A DNA stretch of 64,000 nt from Penicillus capitatus (taxonomy: Eukaryota > Chlorophyta), in the NCBI GenBank assembly GCA_965649825.1, contig OZ287718.1, positions 120,796-184,795 of the forward strand. Direction: 5' to 3'. Below are positions 55,943 to 64,000 of the stretch, piece after piece (the stretch's first letter is position 1; every line of letters starts with the position of its first letter). Under the pieces are notes generated by a model that was given only the letters and a program-made list of their open reading frames with translations, did no database searches and was not told the DNA's origin. Both the position numbers and the translations under genes were made by a program.

Positions 55943-58574
55943 CAGGTGTAACCTGGCCTGTCAGTGACTCGCAGAAGTGCACGACGACGCCGGCGACACG
56001 GTCGAGCGAGGGCGGGGATGTGTCGGCGGGGTCGAGTGGATGCGGACGGACCCTTGGTTGGAGCCCGACGGCGGCGTCCTCGGGCTGTGGCGCGGCCTTT
56101 CCGGATTCGACATTTCGGCACACTGCGGCCGACGGCGGGCCCACCGTCGGCAGTCTTCGACGCAGACGGGTGCGGGACGCCTCGGGACACACCGCGGATG
56201 CCGATCGGTGCAAGCTCGTTTGGCTTTGGGCGGTGTCGTACTTGGTTGAAATCGTGGCGGTTACGTCGCATCAGGTGTAACCTGGCCTGTCAGTACGATC
56301 TGGAAGTGCACGACGACGCCGGCGACACGGTCGAGCGAGGGCGGGGATGTGTCGGCGGGGTCGAGTGGATGCCGACGGACCCTTGGTTGGAGCCCGGCGG
56401 CGGCGTGCTCGGGCTGTGGCGCGGCCTTTCCGGATTCGACATTTCGGCACACTGCGGCCGACGGAGGGCCCACCGTCGGCAGTCTTCGACGCAGACGGGT
56501 GCGGGACGCCTCGGGACACGTCGCGGATGCCGATCGGTGGAGGCTCGTTTGGCTCTGGGCGGTGTCGTACGGAGTTGAAATCGTGGCGGTTACGTCGCAT
56601 CAGGTGTAACCTGGCCTGTCAGTACGATCTGGAAGTGCACGACGACGCCGGCGACACGGTCGAGCGAGGGCGGGGATGTGTCGGCGGGGACGAGTGGATG
56701 CTGACGGACCCTTGGTTGGAGCCCGACGGCGGCGTGCTCGGGCTGTGGCGCGGCCTTTCCGGATTCGACATTTCGGCACACTGCGGCCGACGGAGGGCCC
56801 ACCGTCGGCAGTCTTCGACGCAGACGGGTGCGGGACGGCTCGGGACACGCCGCGGATGCCAATCGGTGGAGGCTCGTTTGGCTCTGGGCGGTGTCGTACG
56901 GAGTTGAAATCGTGGCCGTTACGTCGCATCAGGTGTAACCTGGCCTGTCAGTACGATCTGGAAGTGCACGACGACGCCGGCGACACGGTCGAGCGAGGGT
57001 GGGGATGTGTCGGCGGGGACGAGTGGATGCTGTAGGACCCTTGGTTGGCGACCGACGGCGGCGTCCTCGGGCTGTGGCGCGGCCTTTCCGGATTCGACAT
57101 TTCGGCACACTGCGGCCGACGGCGGGCCCACCGTCGGCAGTCTTCGACGCAGACGGGTGCGGGACGCCTCGGGACACGCCGCGGATGCCAATCGGTGGAG
57201 GCTCGTTTGGCTTTGGGCGGTGTCGTACGGAGTTGAAATCGTGGCGGTTACGTCGCATCAGGTGTAACCTGGCCTGTCAGTACGATCTGGAAGTGCACGA
57301 CGACGCCGGCGACACGGTCGAGCGAGGCCGGGGATGTGTCGGCGGGGTCGAGTGGATGCCGACGGACCCTTGGTTGGAGCCCGGCGGCGGCGTGCTCGGG
57401 CTGTGGCGCGGCCTTTCCGGATTCGACATTTCGGCACACTGCGGCCCACGGAGGGCCGACCGTCGGCAGTCTTCGACGCAGACGGGTGCGGGACGCCTCG
57501 GGACACGCCGCGGATGCCGATCGGTGGAGGCTCGTTTGGCTCTGGGCGGTGTCGTACGGAGTTGAAATCGTGGCGGTTACGTCGCATCAGGTGTAACCTG
57601 GCCTGTCAGTACGATCTGGAAGTGCACGACGACGCCGGCGACACGGTCGAGCGAGGGCGGGGATGGGTCGGCGGGGTCGAGTGGATGCCGACGGACCCTT
57701 GGTTGGAGCCCGACGGCGGCGTCCTCGGGCCGTGGCGCGGCCTTTCCGGATTCGACATTTCGGCACACTGCGGCCGACGGAGGGCCCACCGTCGGCAGTC
57801 TTCGACGCAGACGGGTGCGGGACGCCTCGGGACACGCCGCGGATGCCAATCGGTGGAGGCTCGTTTGGCTCTGGGCGGTGTCGTACGGGGTTGAAATCGT
57901 GGCGGTTACGTCGCATCAGGTGTAACCTGGCCTGTCAGTGACTCGCAGAAGTGCACGACGACGCCGGCGACACGGTCGAGCGAGGGCGGGGATGTGTCGG
58001 CGGGGTCGAGTGGATGCGGACGGACCCTTGGTTGGAGCCCGACGGCGGCGTCCTCGGGCTGTGGCGCGGCCTTTCCGGATTCGACATTTCGGCACACTGC
58101 GGCCGACGGCGGGCCCACCGTCGGCAGTCTTCGACGCAGACGGGTGCGGGACGCCTCGGGACACGCCGCGGATGCCAATCGGTGGAGGCTCGTTTGGCTC
58201 TGGGCGGTGTCGTACTTGGTTGAAATCGTGGCCGTTACGTCGCATCAGGTGTAACCTGGCCTGTCAGTACGATCTGGAAGTGCACGACGACGCCGGCGAC
58301 ACGGTCGAGCGAGGGTGGGGATGTGTCGGCGGGGTCGAGTGGATGCCGACGGACCCTTGGTTGGAGCCCGACGGCGGCGTCCTCGGGCCGTGGCGCGGCC
58401 TTTCCGGATTCGACATTTCGGCACACTGCGGCCGACGGCGGGCCCACCGTCGGCAGTCTTCGACGCAGACGGGTGCGGGACGCCTCGGGACACGCCGCGG
58501 ATGCCAATCGGTGGAGGCTCGTTTGGCTTTGGGCGGTGTCGTACGGGGTTGAAATCGTGGCGGTTACGTCGCAT
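55943..58574. repeat. higher-order repeat copy 1 (8 monomers, 2,632 bp)
   Basis: Eight consecutive monomers, each distinguishable by its own substitutions, reappear in the same order 2,632 bases (8 x 329) downstream. All eight monomer-level reading frames are identical between the copies. The register here is arbitrary, set at a monomer boundary. Confidence 0.9.
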
Positions 58575-61206
58575 CAGGTGTAACCTGGCCTGTCAGTGAC
58601 TCGCAGAAGTGCACGACGACGCCGGCGACACGGTCGAGCGAGGGCGGGGATGTGTCGGCGGGGTCGAGTGGATGCGGACGGACCCTTGGTTGGAGCCCGA
58701 CGGCGGCGTCCTCGGGCTGTGGCGCGGCCTTTCCGGATTCGACATTTCGGCACACTGCGGCCGACGGCGGGCCCACCGTCGGCAGTCTTCGACGCAGACG
58801 GGTGCGGGACGCCTCGGGACACACCGCGGATGCCGATCGGTGCAAGCTCGTTTGGCTTTGGGCGGTGTCGTACTTGGTTGAAATCGTGGCGGTTACGTCG
58901 CATCAGGTGTAACCTGGCCTGTCAGTACGATCTGGAAGTGCACGACGACGCCGGCGACACGGTCGAGCGAGGGCGGGGATGTGTCGGCGGGGTCGAGTGG
59001 ATGCCGACGGACCCTTGGTTGGAGCCCGGCGGCGGCGTGCTCGGGCTGTGGCGCGGCCTTTCCGGATTCGACATTTCGGCACACTGCGGCCGACGGAGGG
59101 CCCACCGTCGGCAGTCTTCGACGCAGACGGGTGCGGGACGCCTCGGGACACGTCGCGGATGCCGATCGGTGGAGGCTCGTTTGGCTCTGGGCGGTGTCGT
59201 ACGGAGTTGAAATCGTGGCGGTTACGTCGCATCAGGTGTAACCTGGCCTGTCAGTACGATCTGGAAGTGCACGACGACGCCGGCGACACGGTCGAGCGAG
59301 GGCGGGGATGTGTCGGCGGGGACGAGTGGATGCTGACGGACCCTTGGTTGGAGCCCGACGGCGGCGTGCTCGGGCTGTGGCGCGGCCTTTCCGGATTCGA
59401 CATTTCGGCACACTGCGGCCGACGGAGGGCCCACCGTCGGCAGTCTTCGACGCAGACGGGTGCGGGACGGCTCGGGACACGCCGCGGATGCCAATCGGTG
59501 GAGGCTCGTTTGGCTCTGGGCGGTGTCGTACGGAGTTGAAATCGTGGCCGTTACGTCGCATCAGGTGTAACCTGGCCTGTCAGTACGATCTGGAAGTGCA
59601 CGACGACGCCGGCGACACGGTCGAGCGAGGGTGGGGATGTGTCGGCGGGGACGAGTGGATGCTGTAGGACCCTTGGTTGGCGACCGACGGCGGCGTCCTC
59701 GGGCTGTGGCGCGGCCTTTCCGGATTCGACATTTCGGCACACTGCGGCCGACGGCGGGCCCACCGTCGGCAGTCTTCGACGCAGACGGGTGCGGGACGCC
59801 TCGGGACACGCCGCGGATGCCAATCGGTGGAGGCTCGTTTGGCTTTGGGCGGTGTCGTACGGAGTTGAAATCGTGGCGGTTACGTCGCATCAGGTGTAAC
59901 CTGGCCTGTCAGTACGATCTGGAAGTGCACGACGACGCCGGCGACACGGTCGAGCGAGGCCGGGGATGTGTCGGCGGGGTCGAGTGGATGCCGACGGACC
60001 CTTGGTTGGAGCCCGGCGGCGGCGTGCTCGGGCTGTGGCGCGGCCTTTCCGGATTCGACATTTCGGCACACTGCGGCCCACGGAGGGCCGACCGTCGGCA
60101 GTCTTCGACGCAGACGGGTGCGGGACGCCTCGGGACACGCCGCGGATGCCGATCGGTGGAGGCTCGTTTGGCTCTGGGCGGTGTCGTACGGAGTTGAAAT
60201 CGTGGCGGTTACGTCGCATCAGGTGTAACCTGGCCTGTCAGTACGATCTGGAAGTGCACGACGACGCCGGCGACACGGTCGAGCGAGGGCGGGGATGGGT
60301 CGGCGGGGTCGAGTGGATGCCGACGGACCCTTGGTTGGAGCCCGACGGCGGCGTCCTCGGGCCGTGGCGCGGCCTTTCCGGATTCGACATTTCGGCACAC
60401 TGCGGCCGACGGAGGGCCCACCGTCGGCAGTCTTCGACGCAGACGGGTGCGGGACGCCTCGGGACACGCCGCGGATGCCAATCGGTGGAGGCTCGTTTGG
60501 CTCTGGGCGGTGTCGTACGGGGTTGAAATCGTGGCGGTTACGTCGCATCAGGTGTAACCTGGCCTGTCAGTGACTCGCAGAAGTGCACGACGACGCCGGC
60601 GACACGGTCGAGCGAGGGCGGGGATGTGTCGGCGGGGTCGAGTGGATGCGGACGGACCCTTGGTTGGAGCCCGACGGCGGCGTCCTCGGGCTGTGGCGCG
60701 GCCTTTCCGGATTCGACATTTCGGCACACTGCGGCCGACGGCGGGCCCACCGTCGGCAGTCTTCGACGCAGACGGGTGCGGGACGCCTCGGGACACGCCG
60801 CGGATGCCAATCGGTGGAGGCTCGTTTGGCTCTGGGCGGTGTCGTACTTGGTTGAAATCGTGGCCGTTACGTCGCATCAGGTGTAACCTGGCCTGTCAGT
60901 ACGATCTGGAAGTGCACGACGACGCCGGCGACACGGTCGAGCGAGGGTGGGGATGTGTCGGCGGGGTCGAGTGGATGCCGACGGACCCTTGGTTGGAGCC
61001 CGACGGCGGCGTCCTCGGGCCGTGGCGCGGCCTTTCCGGATTCGACATTTCGGCACACTGCGGCCGACGGCGGGCCCACCGTCGGCAGTCTTCGACGCAG
61101 ACGGGTGCGGGACGCCTCGGGACACGCCGCGGATGCCAATCGGTGGAGGCTCGTTTGGCTTTGGGCGGTGTCGTACGGGGTTGAAATCGTGGCGGTTACG
61201 TCGCAT
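58575..61206. repeat. higher-order repeat copy 2 (8 monomers, 2,632 bp)
   Basis: Matches copy 1 monomer for monomer, including the rare GACTCGCAGAAGTGC units and the unit with an inserted TAG (GATGCTGTAGGACC). Confidence 0.9.
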
Positions 61207-61660
61207 CAGGTGTAACCTGGCCTGTCAGTGACTCGCAGAAGTGCACGACGACGCCGGCGACACGGTCGAGCGAGGGCGGGGATGTGTCGGCGGGGTCGAG
61301 TGGATGCGGACGGACCCTTGGTTGGAGCCCGACGGCGGCGTCCTCGGGCTGTGGCGCGGCCTTTCCGGATTCGACATTTCGGCACACTGCGGCCGACGGC
61401 GGGCCCACCGTCGGCAGTCTTCGACGCAGACGGGTGCGGGACGCCTCGGGACACACCGCGGATGCCGATCGGTGCAAGCTCGTTTGGCTTTGGGCGGTGT
61501 CGTACTTGGTTGAAATCGTGGCGGTTACGTCGCATCAGGTGTAACCTGGCCTGTCAGTACGATCTGGAAGTGCACGACGACGCCGGCGACACGGTCGAGC
61601 GAGGGCGGGGATGTGTCGGCGGGGTCGAGTGGATGCCGACGGACCCTTGGTTGGAGCCCG
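61207..61660. repeat. partial third higher-order repeat copy
   Basis: The first monomer (61207-61535) is identical to the first of copies 1 and 2. The match breaks within the next monomer, after which the order of variants no longer follows the eight-unit pattern. Confidence 0.75.
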
Positions 61661-62989
61661 ACGGCGGCGTGCTCGGGCTGTGGCGCGGCCTTTCCGGATT
61701 CGACGTTTCGGCAGATTGCGACCCACGGAGGGCCGACCGTCGGCAGACTTCGACGCAGACGGGTGCGGGACGCCTCGGGACACGTCGCGGATGCCGATCG
61801 GTGGAGGCTCGTTTGGCTCTGGGCGGTGTCGTACGGAGTTGAAATCGTGGCCGTTACGTCGCATCAGGTGTAACCTGGCCTGTCAGTACGATCTGGAAGT
61901 GCACGACGACGCCGGCGACACGGTCGAGCGAGGGCGGGGATGTGTCGGCGGGGACGAGTGGATGCTGTAGGACCCTTGGTTGGCGACCGACGGCGGCGTC
62001 CTCGGGCCGTGGCGCGGCCTTTCCGGATTCGACATTTCGGCACACTGCGGCCGACGGCGGGCCCACCGTCGGCAGTCTTCGACGCAGACGGGTGCGGGAC
62101 GCCTCGGGACACGCCGCGGATGCCAATCGGTGGAGGCTCGTTTGGCTCTGGGCGGTGTCGTACGGAGTTGAAATCGTGGCCGTTACGTCGCATCAGGTGT
62201 AACCTGGCCTGTCAGTACGATCTGGAAGTGCACGACGACGCCGGCGACACGGTCGAGCGAGGGTGGGGATGTGTCGGCGGGGACGAGTGGATGCTGACGG
62301 ACCCTTGGTTGGAGCCCGACGGCGGCGTGCTCGGGCTGTGGCGCGGCCTTTCCGGATTCGACATTTCGGCACACTGCGGCCGACGGAGGGCCCACCGTCG
62401 GCAGTCTTCGACGCAGACGGGTGCGGGACGGCTCGAGACACGCCGCGGATGCCAATCGGTGGAGGCTCGTTTGGCTCTGGGCGGTGTCGTACGGAGTTGA
62501 AATCGTGGCCGTTACGTCGCATCAGGTGTAACCTGGCCTGTCAGTACGATCTGGAAGTGCACGACGACGCCGGCGACACGGTCGAGCGAGGGTGGGGATG
62601 TGTCGGCGGGGTCGAGTGGATGCTGACGGACCCTTGGTTGGAGCCCGACGGCGGCGTCCTCGGGCTGTGGCGCGGCCTTTCCGGATTCGACATTTCGGCA
62701 GAGTGCGGCCGACGGCGGGCCCACCGTCGGCAGTCTTCGACGCAGACGGGTGCGGGACGCCTCGGGACACGCCGCGGATGCCAATCGGTGGAGGCTCGTT
62801 TGGCTTTGGGCGGTGTCGTACTTGGTTGAAATCGTGGCGGTTACGTCGCATCAGGTGTAACCTGGCCTGTCAGTACGATCTGGAAGTGCACGACGACGCC
62901 GGCGACACGGTCGAGCGAGGGCGGGGATGTGTCGGCGGGGTCGAGTGGATGCCGACGGACCCTTGGTTGGAGCCCGGCGGCGGCGTCCT

Positions 62990-64000
62990 CGGCCTGTGGC
63001 CCGACCCTTCCGGATTCCACATTTCGGCAAACTGCGACGTACTGAGGGCCGGCCGTCGGCGGAATTCGACGCGGACGGGTGCGGGACGCCTCGGGACACG
63101 TCGCGGATGCCAGTCGGTGGAAGTTTGTCCCTCTTTGGGCGCTGTCGTACGGAGTTGAAATCGGGCACCAGACGTCACATCGGGTGTAACCTGGCCTGTC
63201 AGTACGATCTGGAAGTGCACGATGACGCCGGCGACGTGGTCGAGCGAGGGTGGGGATGGGTCGGCGGGGTCGAGTGGATGCCAAGGGACCCAAGTTTGGC
63301 GACCGACGGCGGCGTCCTCGGCCTGTGGCCCGACCCTTCCGGATTCCACATTTCGGCAAACTGCGACGTACTGAGGGCCGGCCGTCGGCGGAATTCGACG
63401 CGGACGGGTGCGGGACGCCTCGGGACACGTCGCGGATGCCAGTCGGTGGAAGTTTGTCCCGCTTTGGGCGCTGTCGTACGGAGTTGAAATCGGGCACCAG
63501 ACGTCACATCGGGTGTAACCTGGCCTGTCAGTACGATCTGGAAGTGCACGATGACGCCGGCGACGTGGTCGAGCGAGGGTGGGGATGGGTCGGCGGGGTC
63601 GAGTGGATGCCAAGGGACCCAAGTTTGGCGACCGACGGCGGCGTCCTCGGCCCGTGGCGCGGCCTTTCTGGATTCCACATTTCGGCAAACTGCGACTTAC
63701 TGAGGGCCGACCGTGGGCGGAATTCGACGCGGACGGGTGCGGGACGCCTCGAGACACGTCGCGGATGCCAGTCGGTGGAAGTTTGTCCCGCTTTGGGCGC
63801 TGTCGTACGGAGTTGAAATCGGGCACCAGACGTCACATCAGCCGTAATTTGACCTGTCAGTACGATCTGGAAGTGCACGATGACGCCGGCGACGTGGTCG
63901 AGCGAGGGTGGGGATGGGTCGGCGGGGTCGAGTGGATGCCAAGGGACCCAAGTTTGGCGACCGACGGCGGCGTCCTCGGCCTGTGGCGCGGCCTTTCTGG
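62990..64000. repeat. divergent monomer subfamily at right end
   Basis: From about 62,990 the units keep the 329-base period but form a different subfamily (boundary CATCGGGTGTAACC, TTCCACATTTCGGC, GTACTGAGGGCCGGCC, CGGGCACCAGACGTCAC). The change happens inside one monomer, so a recombination junction lies near 62,980-63,000. Confidence 0.85.

Larger units (their letters stand above)
53882..64000. repeat. 329-bp GC-rich satellite array (30+ monomers)
   Basis: From about 53,882 to the window end, the sequence is a head-to-tail array. The monomer boundary word CATCAGGTGTAACCTGG recurs at exact 329-base steps: the T of its CAT falls at 54297, 54626, 54955 and so on to 63838, 29 consecutive intervals. 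A first unit of 333 bases precedes these. Monomers differ by point changes and in a short region after the boundary: most read ACGATCTGGAAGTGC, some read GACTCGCAGAAGTGC. The array is far more GC-rich than the rest of the window and runs off the right edge. It lies beside gene-poor DNA, as expected for a centromeric, pericentromeric or subtelomeric satellite. The open frames it contains on both strands are a by-product of GC richness. Confidence 0.97.

Noticed and set aside
53882-64000. CRISPR array
   Set aside because: Repeats are 329 bp with no spacers, and the context is eukaryotic nuclear DNA.

Overview
The window is nuclear DNA of a photosynthetic eukaryote, most likely an alga. Nearly every gene is split by short GT-AG introns (mostly 41-92 nt; a few use GC-AG). 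It carries nucleus-encoded plastid proteins (Rieske PetC, an FdC2-type ferredoxin, a KEA-type K+/H+ antiporter, a TPR-PB1 protein of the CLMP1/Phox type) beside ordinary eukaryotic housekeeping genes (DIM1, MCM8, eIF3k, TAF11, AP-1 mu). The plastid proteins have transit-like N-termini without an obvious leading signal peptide, which hints at a primary plastid, but the lineage is unresolved. Exon joins were worked out by hand from splice sites, phase and protein family; in the fully traced models the spliced length is a multiple of three.

Layout. 0-19.4 kb is very gene-dense: small membrane protein, DIM1, helical-repeat protein, VASt-DysF membrane protein, KEA antiporter, MCM8-like protein, a flavin-oxidase/short-chain-dehydrogenase fusion, F-box protein, DHAR and FdC2 ferredoxin. 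Neighbouring genes are separated by tens to a few hundred bases; one pair overlaps (ATGA). 19.8-23.2 kb is a secreted Kazal inhibitor gene with about 13 domains built by tandem exon duplication. 23.7-32 kb holds the TPR-PB1 protein, PetC, eIF3k, MDHAR and TAF11. 32.7-46 kb is looser: three paralogous PPR genes (all on +), a GIY-YIG/NifU fusion, AP-1 mu and an unidentified membrane protein. 46.4-53.6 kb has a possible dynein-tail fragment, an organellar-type asparaginyl-tRNA synthetase, a BTB protein and gene-poor DNA. From about 53.88 kb to the right edge the window is a GC-rich satellite of 329-bp monomers, organised in its middle as an eight-monomer, 2,632-bp higher-order repeat.

How the genes fit together. 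DHAR and MDHAR are two arms of ascorbate recycling. PetC, FdC2, KEA and the CLMP1-like protein serve the plastid, the NifU fusion probably Fe-S assembly, and the PPR proteins probably organelle RNA. DIM1 (splicing), TAF11 (transcription) and eIF3k (translation) are core gene-expression factors. There is no sign of operon logic; the clustering reflects compactness. The satellite and its gene-poor flank look like a pericentromeric or subtelomeric border.
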